Assembly (NCBI GenBank): GCA_002342415.1
Contig: DDPY01000012.1
Coordinates: 1-30,835 of the forward strand
Direction: 5' to 3'
Length of the DNA: 30,835 bases
DNA from: Prevotella sp. UBA2456
Lineage (GTDB): Bacteria; Bacteroidota; Bacteroidia; Bacteroidales; Bacteroidaceae
The notes under the pieces were generated by a model. It was not told the DNA's origin. It searched no databases and worked only from the letters and a program-made list of their open reading frames with translations. Both the position numbers and the translations under genes were made by a program. Of the stretch, positions 5,296 to 13,065 are shown one piece after another (positions within the stretch are counted from its first letter, which is position 1; each line of letters opens with the position of its first letter).

Positions 5296-6975
5296 GTGGA
5301 CACTGTACCTAAAATAGTATCGCAAAATCCTTATAGGATTCTTGGCGTGTATGCCAATTCTCCCAAGAGGGACATCGTGTCTAACAAAGGAAAGGCTACG
5401 GCTTTCTTGAAAGTTAACCGGCCAGTAGACTATCCTCTTGACTTGAAAGGGATACTCCCTGCTCCTAACCGCACTCTTGATTTGATGAACGAGGCAGAGG
5501 CTCATCTCGCTATCGCTAAGGAGCAAATCAAGTATGCTCAGTTCTGGTTTTTGCAGAAGATGACTCCATTGGATGATATTGCTTTCAACCATCTATTGGC
5601 AGGTAACATGGCTGGTGCTAAAGAAATATGGTCGAAGCAAGAGTCTTTGTCATCTCTGCAAAACAAGTTGGTGTGCTATCTTATTGAGAACAAACCTTGG
5701 CTTGCCGTTAAGACTGCGGAGAAACTTTATAACAAGTTTGGCACAGACTATATTCGCAAAATAGATGCCAACTGTAATCTTCAAATGACTGCCACAGACT
5801 TGTTGCACCAGTTTATCGACTCTTTGGGAGAAGAAATTGGTATGCAGAAACTATTAGGGTATGAGTTAGGAGTTGAGACAAAAGCCTATATCAGCAGTCA
5901 GACCATTGGCCCGCTTATCAACAAGATTTCTGCAGAGGTAGAAAAGACGAAGAAGGTTGACCACAAAGACCCAAAAGCAAGAATAGAGGCTGCGAGGAAA
6001 CTGGTGACCAACACCAAAGAGCCTTTCAGTCAACTCAAGAGCATTCTTCCTGCTACTGATTCTCAATATCAGATGATTGCAGACAAACTGGGATTAGAGA
6101 TTCTGCAATGCGGTATCGACTACTTTAATAATTCTGATGATGATGATGCTCCACACACAGCGATGAAGATGCAAAAGTATGCACAATCTATTGTCGTTGG
6201 TACATTAGCTAAGCAGCGTTGTGAGGAAAATGTGAAGATTCTCCAAAAGATTATAGATGAGCTGCCGCCAAAGGAGGTGATGGCAGAAGATAAAGCTATT
6301 AAAGCAGAACTTAGCAAGTTTGTCCGTCTGCCAGACAAGATTTCGTATGCTGTCATTCTCCTGAATAACACGAAACCACACTTGCAGAGTATTAAGCAGA
6401 AACTTGGCTCAACTAATGCTTATTATCTAAAATTGTCTACGCAAATAGTCGGTAATGCACTACACAATATTGTAGAAGAAGTTAATGCTGTGCAGAATGA
6501 TCCGCAAATAGCATTCCGTTTGCAACTTGGCTTAGGACTCGATCCAACTTCAATGGATAAAATCAAATCAGCAGTTCGCGAAGCGTGGAAAGCAACCACA
6601 ATAATGGATGATTTTGATTTGGAATCAGATTTTAAATCTCATTATAATGAGAACAGAAATACCTTGAAATCGATGTGCAATCAGATGGGAATTTCTACTT
6701 ATGTCAGTAGACCTTCTGCATCACGTCCCATACCAAGGTCAACATCATCTTCTGCCTCAAGGAGTACTGCTCAATCGAGACCATCTTCTGCAAATAGTGG
6801 TACTACAAATAGTAGCACATCGTCAAGCAAAGATAATGGTTGTCTAACAGCCATCATTGTATACATTATCGCAAGTGTTGTTATTGGTGGTATAATTGCA
6901 GCAATGGGTGGAGACTTTGTAGTTGGTTTTGTTATTGCAGGCTTCATCGCATTATTTATCTTTAGTAATAGTTGA
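5296..6975 (+). CDS. J-like (degenerate DnaJ-type) protein with C-terminal membrane segments, first gene of chaperone operon
   Basis: The 559-residue protein starts at GTG 5296, because an in-frame TAA sits at 5284 and no ATG is available. The N-terminus reads QNPYRILGVYANSPKRDI, like helix I of a J domain. A later stretch, RTLDLMNEAEAHLAIAKEQIKYAQFWF, resembles helix III. The HPD tripeptide that stimulates Hsp70 ATPase is absent; RPVDYPLD occupies roughly that place. A long helical middle follows, then a Ser/Arg-rich linker (about residues 475-515) and two hydrophobic segments at the C-terminus (AIIVYIIASVVIGGIIAAM and VVGFVIAGFIALFIF). I infer a membrane-bound targeting partner for the Hsp70 two genes downstream. 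The stop is 6 bp before the next gene. J-likeness is pattern-based and needs profile confirmation. Confidence 0.6.
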   Translation: MDTVPKIVSQNPYRILGVYANSPKRDIVSNKGKATAFLKVNRPVDYPLDLKGILPAPNRTLDLMNEAEAHLAIAKEQIKYAQFWFLQKMTPLDDIAFNHLLAGNMAGAKEIWSKQESLSSLQNKLVCYLIENKPWLAVKTAEKLYNKFGTDYIRKIDANCNLQMTATDLLHQFIDSLGEEIGMQKLLGYELGVETKAYISSQTIGPLINKISAEVEKTKKVDHKDPKARIEAARKLVTNTKEPFSQLKSILPATDSQYQMIADKLGLEILQCGIDYFNNSDDDDAPHTAMKMQKYAQSIVVGTLAKQRCEENVKILQKIIDELPPKEVMAEDKAIKAELSKFVRLPDKISYAVILLNNTKPHLQSIKQKLGSTNAYYLKLSTQIVGNALHNIVEEVNAVQNDPQIAFRLQLGLGLDPTSMDKIKSAVREAWKATTIMDDFDLESDFKSHYNENRNTLKSMCNQMGISTYVSRPSASRPIPRSTSSSASRSTAQSRPSSANSGTTNSSTSSSKDNGCLTAIIVYIIASVVIGGIIAAMGGDFVVGFVIAGFIALFIFSNS

Positions 6976-6981
6976 ATTATT

Positions 6982-7872
6982 ATGAATATGAAAAGGTTAT
7001 TATTATTTGCTTTTATTCTAATTGCGGTTTCACACGTATTAGCAAATGATTCTCTTAAGATTATCAATCTTCAAAGAGAAGTAAGTGACTTGAAATCCAC
7101 CATATCCAGGCTTCAGCAGGAAGATGGTAGATTGAAAGGTCTGTATCTGCAGCAAGCAAAGGAATTAGATAGTTTGCGGATGAAGCAGCAGTTACAAACT
7201 GAGAATGTCAAGACTTTGGCTGAAAAGGTTGGGGCAGACATTTCGGATGCCAACCAAAAGATTGATAGTAATGTCAGTACACTTTCAGAAAGTATCAACA
7301 GTCGTACTTTGATTGGAGCATTAGGAATTCTGATAGCCATAGGACTGCTGGCTTTAACCTATTATATATTAAAGAGGAAGATTAGCAGCGGAGCAACTAC
7401 GATTGACAAGATTCGTTCCGCACAGGAAGGACTTGAAACAGCACAGAAGGCAATGCAAGAAGAGTCTGTGAAGCTGGATAGTAAGCTAGTGGAGTTGCTT
7501 GATAAGAAGATAGAGGCAACACCTGCACCCGTTTCTAACGAACAGACCGACCATACATTGGCATTGAAAGTAGCTGATGAGATTGTGCGTATAGAAACAA
7601 ATCTGTCTCGAATGGATACATCTGTAAAGGGTTATAAGCAATTGGCAAAAGCTGTTGAGCGTATCAGGACAAACTTCTTGGCTAATGGCTATGAGATTGT
7701 TGAAATGCTTGGCAAACCTTATAATGAAGGAATGAAAGTTGTAGCGAACTTCGTCTCTGATGACACATTGGCAGAAGGAGAACAGAAGATAACAGGAATC
7801 ATCAAACCGCAAATCAACTACAAGGGTAAGATGATTCAGTCAGCACAGATAACAGTAAGTCAAAATCTATAA
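6982..7872 (+). CDS. Membrane-anchored coiled-coil protein with GrpE-like C-terminal domain
   Basis: The 296-residue protein begins with a signal-type hydrophobic stretch (LLLFAFILIAVSHVLA). A coiled coil follows (about 27-105), then a transmembrane segment (IGALGILIAIGLLALTYYIL, about 111-130), a second coiled coil and a small C-terminal domain. The last 65 residues align by eye with the GrpE beta domain: GYEIVEMLGKPYNEG with GVEVI..P.DP, the SDDTLAEGE stretch with ESDD.APG, and NYKGKMIQSAQITVSQ with L.GR.IR.A.V.VA. GrpE is the nucleotide exchange factor of DnaK. This protein would place that activity, on a coiled coil, at the membrane facing the cytoplasm. It sits between the J-like and Hsp70 genes (6 bp and 12 bp gaps), which supports the reading. 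Confidence 0.6.
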   Translation: MNMKRLLLFAFILIAVSHVLANDSLKIINLQREVSDLKSTISRLQQEDGRLKGLYLQQAKELDSLRMKQQLQTENVKTLAEKVGADISDANQKIDSNVSTLSESINSRTLIGALGILIAIGLLALTYYILKRKISSGATTIDKIRSAQEGLETAQKAMQEESVKLDSKLVELLDKKIEATPAPVSNEQTDHTLALKVADEIVRIETNLSRMDTSVKGYKQLAKAVERIRTNFLANGYEIVEMLGKPYNEGMKVVANFVSDDTLAEGEQKITGIIKPQINYKGKMIQSAQITVSQNL

Positions 7873-7884
7873 AACAATATCAAT

Positions 7885-10386
7885 ATGGCACGAGTAAAAA
7901 TAGACTATGGCATAGACTTGGGTACAACCAATTCGTCTATATGCCGAATGGAGAAAGGAGAACCTGTTGTGATTAAAACAGACACATTGAAAGATACATT
8001 GCCATCTTGTGTTTCCATCAATAAGAAAGGAAGCATTAAGGTTGGTGATGGTGCTTACAACACGATGAAGAGCGACAAGCGTCGCGCAACCAAAAGTTGG
8101 AAGGCTGAAGCATCGAATACTTATATTGAGTTCAAACGTACTATGGGTACGGATACCAAGTATGCCTGTTCCAACATCGGGCGAGAATACTCTTCAGAGG
8201 AATTATCCTCAGAAGTATTGAAGACCTTGAAGTCTTTCGTTACTGATGAAGTGTTTCGTTCTGTGGTTATCACCGTACCTGCCAAATTTACGGTTGGTCA
8301 GAAGACCGCAACGATAGAGGCAGCCAAAATGGCAGGCTTTGACCATTGCGAACTGTTGCAAGAACCCATTGCCGCCTCATTTGCATACGGTCTTTCCTCA
8401 GAACAGAAAAATGGCATTTGGATGGTATTCGACTTTGGCGGTGGTACATTTGATGCAGCACTTTTGAAAGTGGAAGATGGCATCATGCAGGTTTTCGATA
8501 CTGCTGGCGACAACTATCTTGGAGGTAAAGACCTTGATGCGGCCATCGTGGAAGCCATCATCATTCCCTATCTGAAAGAAAACTATGCCATAGACGGCAT
8601 CTTGGTAGATAAGGAGAAGAATGCCGTGCTTCGCGATGCCATGAAGACATACGCAGAGGACGTGAAGAACCAATTGTCGTTCAAAGAGAGCGAAGACATC
8701 CTTTCCAACCTTGGTGACTTGGGTGAAGATGAAGATGGCGAAGAAATAGAACTTGACTTGACCGTCACCCAGCAACAGGTGTTCGATGCCATGCGTCCCG
8801 TGTTCCAAAAGGCTGTTGATGTTTGCAAGACATTGTTGGAACGCAACAATCTGAAAGGCTCTCAGTTGAATAAACTGATTCTTGTTGGTGGTCCGACACA
8901 TTCACCGCTGATTCGCCAGATGTTGCGAGAGCAGATTACTCCTAATGTTGATACGAGTATTGACCCGATGACTGCTGTCGCCACTGGTGCTGCCCTCTAT
9001 GCCTCAACGAAGGATGCTGATGTAAAAGACAGCGATATAGAGACGGGAACTATCAAGTTGGAAGTAGGCTACGAGGCAACTTCTGTAGAACAGTCTGAAT
9101 GGGTGAGTGTAAAACTTGACAAGGCTGGTTCTGGTGCATCATGCCCTAATAAAGTTTTGGTAGAGTTTGTCAGAGGTGATAATGCCTGGTCAAGCGGGAA
9201 GACAGAGATTGACGAGATGGGCAATGTGATTGAGGCAAATCTTGTGGAAGGCAAGTCGAACGCTTTCTCTATCATTGCGTACAATGAGAAGGGCGACCAA
9301 CTTCCCTGCTTCCCGTCTGAGATAACGATTATTCAGGGTTCAAAAGTAGGTTCTGCCCCACTGCCTTATAATATAGGCATAGCTATTTGGGACGACCATA
9401 AGAGCAAGGCCGTATTTAGAGCAGCAACAGGTCTCGAGAAAAACAAGCCAGTTCCTGCTGTAGGTGTGGTGAATGGGCTTTCCACCTCCAAGCAATTGCG
9501 TCCAGGAATGCTAAGCGATGTGCTGACCATCCCCATCTACCAATGCGAAGATGACCCAGAAGTCGGGAGGACGGCTGCTCTGTATGAGTATGTCGCAGAC
9601 GTAGTGGTTACAGGTGAAGAAATCGAGTCATTGATACCCGAGAATAGTCCAGTAGATATTACACTGAAAGTCGACTCTTCTGAGCAGATGACGATGGACA
9701 TCTATTTCCCGTCTGTAGACTTTACCGTATCAAAGTCTCTTGATACCAGCAAGAAGCAGAGCGTTTCGGAGGCAGAGAAACTCATTCCACAAATGATTCG
9801 TGATGCCCAACGTGACATTAACCGTTTGGCAGAGTCCGGCATCAATACGGAGAGTCTACAGGCGGAGTTGAATACTGTAATGGATGAGAACAAGAACAGT
9901 CAGGAGAAGAAAGCTGTATTGCAGCATTTGAAGGAAGTGCTCCGTAAGATTGAGGACGAAGATGCCGGCACAGAATGGGAGCGCCTTGAGAAGGAGCTAC
10001 GTGAAGAGTTTGAGCGTCTGGAGAAAGCAGACAGAGAACTTGGTAACGACAAGAGCCATCAACTCGTCAGCCAACTCCGTAATCAGACTGACCAAGTAAT
10101 TCGTTCGAAGAATGTACTGATGGGGCGTGATGTGCTGGAACAGATCACTACGGTTTTCTTCCAACTCACCATGATATATCAGTGCATGGGACTTATTCGT
10201 GATTGCAGCAATAATTTTGGACGTTTCCGTTGGAAGGATGCCAACCGTGCTCGTCAGCTTGTGAATCAAGGTATGGCAGCAATGGCAAATCAGCCAACAG
10301 TGGAACAATTACAGCCTATTGCGGCTCAGCTTATTGAACTGATGCCAAGAGAGGATGCAGAGAATGCAGGTGGATTCTTACACTAA
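7885..10386 (+). CDS. Hsp70-family chaperone (DnaK paralogue, extended)
   Basis: This 833-residue protein is an Hsp70. The N-terminal ATPase has phosphate-1 motif IDLGTTNSS (residues 10-18), phosphate-2 motif FDFGGGTFD (about 182-190) and the adenosine motif LVGGPTHSPLIRQML (about 333-347). It is about 190 residues longer than housekeeping DnaK. The standard hydrophobic interdomain linker is not obvious. Instead an extra beta-rich stretch (about 390-490) separates the ATPase from a segment like the substrate-binding beta domain (YNIGIAIWDDH through about 610). A long charged helical C-terminus follows. It has no DnaK-type acidic C-terminal tail. The preceding J-like and GrpE-like genes suggest a dedicated cycle. 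The client is unknown. Confidence 0.9.
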   Translation: MARVKIDYGIDLGTTNSSICRMEKGEPVVIKTDTLKDTLPSCVSINKKGSIKVGDGAYNTMKSDKRRATKSWKAEASNTYIEFKRTMGTDTKYACSNIGREYSSEELSSEVLKTLKSFVTDEVFRSVVITVPAKFTVGQKTATIEAAKMAGFDHCELLQEPIAASFAYGLSSEQKNGIWMVFDFGGGTFDAALLKVEDGIMQVFDTAGDNYLGGKDLDAAIVEAIIIPYLKENYAIDGILVDKEKNAVLRDAMKTYAEDVKNQLSFKESEDILSNLGDLGEDEDGEEIELDLTVTQQQVFDAMRPVFQKAVDVCKTLLERNNLKGSQLNKLILVGGPTHSPLIRQMLREQITPNVDTSIDPMTAVATGAALYASTKDADVKDSDIETGTIKLEVGYEATSVEQSEWVSVKLDKAGSGASCPNKVLVEFVRGDNAWSSGKTEIDEMGNVIEANLVEGKSNAFSIIAYNEKGDQLPCFPSEITIIQGSKVGSAPLPYNIGIAIWDDHKSKAVFRAATGLEKNKPVPAVGVVNGLSTSKQLRPGMLSDVLTIPIYQCEDDPEVGRTAALYEYVADVVVTGEEIESLIPENSPVDITLKVDSSEQMTMDIYFPSVDFTVSKSLDTSKKQSVSEAEKLIPQMIRDAQRDINRLAESGINTESLQAELNTVMDENKNSQEKKAVLQHLKEVLRKIEDEDAGTEWERLEKELREEFERLEKADRELGNDKSHQLVSQLRNQTDQVIRSKNVLMGRDVLEQITTVFFQLTMIYQCMGLIRDCSNNFGRFRWKDANRARQLVNQGMAAMANQPTVEQLQPIAAQLIELMPREDAENAGGFLH

Positions 10387-10392
10387 TACGTT

Positions 10393-12150
10393 ATGTTTCA
10401 GTTTCAAAAAGGACAAAGAATTGATAATTGTTATACGGTAGTATTTCCGCATAAGGAAGGGGCTTATGCGGAAACCTATCGTGTGAGGGATGCAAGCGGG
10501 AAACTGCGATTCCTGAAACTGATATACTACTCGAAGTTGCAGTATTCGCAGTTTGACAAAGACGGTAGTATCATCGAGGTGGAAGTGGCTAAGACACTGA
10601 ATCATCCGAATGTTTGCAAGTATGTAGATAGTGGGACGTTGATTGCCAACGGGCAGCAACTGGCCTATATCGTGACCGAGTTTGTAAGTGGTGAGACACT
10701 TGACAAGCGAATAGCCCGCGAGGATTTAAGCATCTATGAAATAAAGCAGGTGGCAAAGGCATTGCTTTCTGCCCTCCAATATCTGCATACACAGAACACA
10801 CCGATTATTCATAACGAGGTGACGATACAGAACCTGATGCTTGACCTGTCTGGCACGTTGGAAGACCTGAAACTGATAGACTTTGGTTATGCACGATTCT
10901 TGAACCAGGAACCAGCCAAGCCAAACTTGAAGCGACTGAATCCTTTCTATATGGCTCCTGAACGGTTGAATGGGGTGAGTTGTGTGCAGTCGGATTTGTT
11001 CTCTGTTGGGGCGATACTTTATCAACTGATTTTTGATGAGTTGCCTTGGTTCTTCGATGCATCAAGGATGAGTGAACAGCAGATTGTGGAAAGACTGCAA
11101 AAGGAAAGAGAGCATCCTTTACGTATGCCAAACATAGATATGTTTGAATTGGATGAGCAACTGCTTAATGTCATTCATAAAGCTACACAGAATGACGTAC
11201 AAGACCGTTTCCAGACTGCGCAGGAAATGTTGGATGCCATTGATGGGAAAGTCAAGGTTGAGATGGTCAAACATGCAAGTGATGTAACAAAGACAGAAGA
11301 ACCAAAGAAGAGAGTCAAACGTGGCAATGGTTTCGCTGATGTTGCAGGAATGGCAGAACTTAAAGAGCAACTTCAATCGGATGTCATAGACTTATTGCAA
11401 AATCCAGAACAAGCAAAAGAACTGGGGCTGAGCATTCCAAATGGTTTGCTGTTCTATGGCCCTCCAGGATGCGGAAAGACTTTCTTCGCAGAGAAGTTCG
11501 CTGAGGAAACTGGTTTCAACTATCAATATGTCAGAGGCTCTGATGTTGCTTCACCTTATATTGATGGAGGAAAAGGTAAGATAGCAGACATATTTAATGA
11601 AGCCAGACAGAATGCACCGACTATTCTTTTCTTGGACGAGGTGGATTCTTTGATAAGAGACCGCAGTGCACATAATAATGCAACGACGGCAGGAGCTGTG
11701 AATGAGTTTTTAACTCAGTTGAACAATTGTGGCGAGGATGGCGTTCTGGTAATTGCAGCTACCAACAAACCAACAGATATAGATGAAGCTGCATTACGAG
11801 CAGGTAGATTGGAATTGAAGTACTACATTCCTCAGCCTGACAAGGAAACAAGGAAACGGATGTTCCAAATAGGCATAGGCAAACGCAACTATGACTTTGG
11901 CATCGACTATGATTTATTGGCTGAGAGGACTGAGAACTATGTCTCCGCTGATATTAGTCTTGTGATTGATACTGCGGCTCGCCTTGCTTTCAGAAGAAAA
12001 ATAGGAAAAATAACAATGAATCTGCTTGAAGAGGCTATCAGTCAAACCAAACCGAGTCTGACATTGGAGCAAATCAAACGTCATGAGGATATTCGTGACA
12101 AATTTATGGGAGTAAAGAAAAATAATGAACGGCGTAAAATAGGATTTTGA
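10393..12150 (+). CDS. Pseudokinase-like domain fused to an AAA+ ATPase
   Basis: The 585-residue protein has an N-terminal protein-kinase fold (about 10-270). It keeps the beta-3 Lys (FLKLI, K42), an alpha-C Glu, and DFG (residues 163-165). The catalytic loop, however, reads HNEVTIQN at 140-147 where active kinases have HRDLKPEN, so the catalytic Asp is Glu and the Lys is Thr. The Gly-rich loop is reduced to GAYAETY. I read it as a pseudokinase or a very atypical kinase. The C-terminal half is an AAA+ module of the FtsH/Cdc48/spastin type: Walker A GPPGCGKT (356-363), Walker B ILFLDEVDS (about 411-419), sensor-1 VIAATN, and arginine finger region LRAGRLE. No zinc protease motif (HExxH) is present, so it is a motor or remodeller rather than a protease. 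It lies 6 bp after the Hsp70 gene. Confidence 0.82.
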   Translation: MFQFQKGQRIDNCYTVVFPHKEGAYAETYRVRDASGKLRFLKLIYYSKLQYSQFDKDGSIIEVEVAKTLNHPNVCKYVDSGTLIANGQQLAYIVTEFVSGETLDKRIAREDLSIYEIKQVAKALLSALQYLHTQNTPIIHNEVTIQNLMLDLSGTLEDLKLIDFGYARFLNQEPAKPNLKRLNPFYMAPERLNGVSCVQSDLFSVGAILYQLIFDELPWFFDASRMSEQQIVERLQKEREHPLRMPNIDMFELDEQLLNVIHKATQNDVQDRFQTAQEMLDAIDGKVKVEMVKHASDVTKTEEPKKRVKRGNGFADVAGMAELKEQLQSDVIDLLQNPEQAKELGLSIPNGLLFYGPPGCGKTFFAEKFAEETGFNYQYVRGSDVASPYIDGGKGKIADIFNEARQNAPTILFLDEVDSLIRDRSAHNNATTAGAVNEFLTQLNNCGEDGVLVIAATNKPTDIDEAALRAGRLELKYYIPQPDKETRKRMFQIGIGKRNYDFGIDYDLLAERTENYVSADISLVIDTAARLAFRRKIGKITMNLLEEAISQTKPSLTLEQIKRHEDIRDKFMGVKKNNERRKIGF

Positions 12151-12152
12151 GT

Positions 12153-12659
12153 ATGGAACAGAATGAATTATTGTTAAGAACAGCTTTTGCCTGTATGTCA
12201 TGTGATGGCGAAATCGCCTCAGAAGAGGTAGCATTGATTAAGCAGATGTCAAAAGAAAATCACTTATTTGGTGAGATTGACATTGACAAAGAACTGGATA
12301 CGCTGGTGAAAGAAATCAATCTCAAAGGAAAAGGTTTCTTAAAACAATATCTGACAAGTCTGGCAGAAGAGACTTTGACAGAAGAACAGGAACTGAAAGT
12401 AGCTGATGTCGCAGTTCAAACTATACGAGCTGACAATAGAATCGAATATAGCGAGATTAAATTTTTCAAGGTGCTTCGTTCAAATCTAAAGATTGTTTCT
12501 GACGAGACTCTTCTTGAAAAGATTGATGGTATTGATGAAAACTATCTTGCTCAGGATATTCAGGCAGGTTATCTACAGATGTATGATGACTATTTTAACA
12601 CGATAGAACTGCCTAAGTTCGAGATATTGAAACATGACTTGAAATCTATTGGCAGTTAA
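12153..12659 (+). CDS. TerB-like protein closing the chaperone operon
   Basis: The 168-residue all-helical soluble protein contains the two TerB-type repeats. The first is FACMSCDGEIASEEVALIKQM near residues 10-30 and the second is IRADNRIEYSEIKFFKVL near 90-110. Both have an acidic metal-coordinating D-G-x-I-x-x-x-E pattern; the second has Asn for Gly. TerB domains occur in tellurite-resistance and stress operons, and in DjlA they are joined to a J domain, so their presence beside J-like and Hsp70 genes fits. The frame also offers TTG at 12147, overlapping the upstream stop, but ATG 12153 (2 bp after that stop) is the natural start. Its biochemical role is not known. Confidence 0.75.
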   Translation: MEQNELLLRTAFACMSCDGEIASEEVALIKQMSKENHLFGEIDIDKELDTLVKEINLKGKGFLKQYLTSLAEETLTEEQELKVADVAVQTIRADNRIEYSEIKFFKVLRSNLKIVSDETLLEKIDGIDENYLAQDIQAGYLQMYDDYFNTIELPKFEILKHDLKSIGS

Positions 12660-12664
12660 TGTCA

Positions 12665-13018
12665 ACGATAATTTGAAGCAGAAAAGTGCAAGAGCTGGGT
12701 GGAGGGGAAGGATCTGCTTCAAACTCCTAGTGCTACAGGGAGAAGGTTGTAGCGGAATTGTAAGATCTTTAAACCATTTTGAAATGGCAAATAGATTTTC
12801 CAGTTAGGTTGGGCATTTTCTTGCCCGAACTAACAGAATGTTAAGAGGGCATACCCTATTTGAGAGTCTTAATATGGTCTATTCGGTAGTAGATATCTTC
12901 ACTCTTGTGGCTAAATGGCTACTTAACAGTGGGGAGGTGTCTCCAATAGATATAACATAGGCAATCACTGATGTATACACAATAAGTGCATACTTTAGAA
13001 GGGATGTTTAACCCTCCG
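12665..13018 (+). ncRNA. Hairpin-rich non-coding stretch after the chaperone operon; candidate structured RNA or leader
   Basis: No credible gene covers this stretch. It contains a perfect 11-bp inverted repeat (TTTGAAGCAGA 12672-12682 with TCTGCTTCAAA 12713-12723), GCTACA/TGTAGC (12732-12753), CCATT/AATGG (about 12775-12788), a 13-bp stem with one mismatch and one wobble (12803-12815 with 12822-12834, loop TTTTCT), and a GGAG/CTCC tetraloop near 12934. No TAnnTTTG promoter was found, so it may be the 3' part of the operon transcript or the leader of the gene at 13066. The 9-mer GGGTGGAGG inside the first hairpin loop also occurs in the RNA candidate at 4860-5220, which may be chance. Confidence 0.4.
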
Positions 13019-13019
13019 A

Positions 13020-13052
13020 GGGGCAGTGCTCTTTCAAACACTGCCCCGCTTT
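13020..13052 (+). terminator. Terminator or attenuator immediately upstream of the gene at 13066
   Basis: GGGGCAGTG (13020-13028) and CACTGCCCC (13039-13047) form a perfect 9-bp stem with a 10-nt loop, followed by GCTTTTAAAA. It ends about 15 bp before the ATG at 13066, with no room for a separate promoter after it. It may therefore act as an attenuator on readthrough from the operon, or as a stable leader hairpin. Confidence 0.65.
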
Positions 13053-13065
13053 TAAAAAATAATAA

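Noticed and set aside
10393..12150. FtsH-type metalloprotease
   Set aside because: The AAA+ module resembles FtsH but HExxH is absent and the protein ends soon after the AAA lid.
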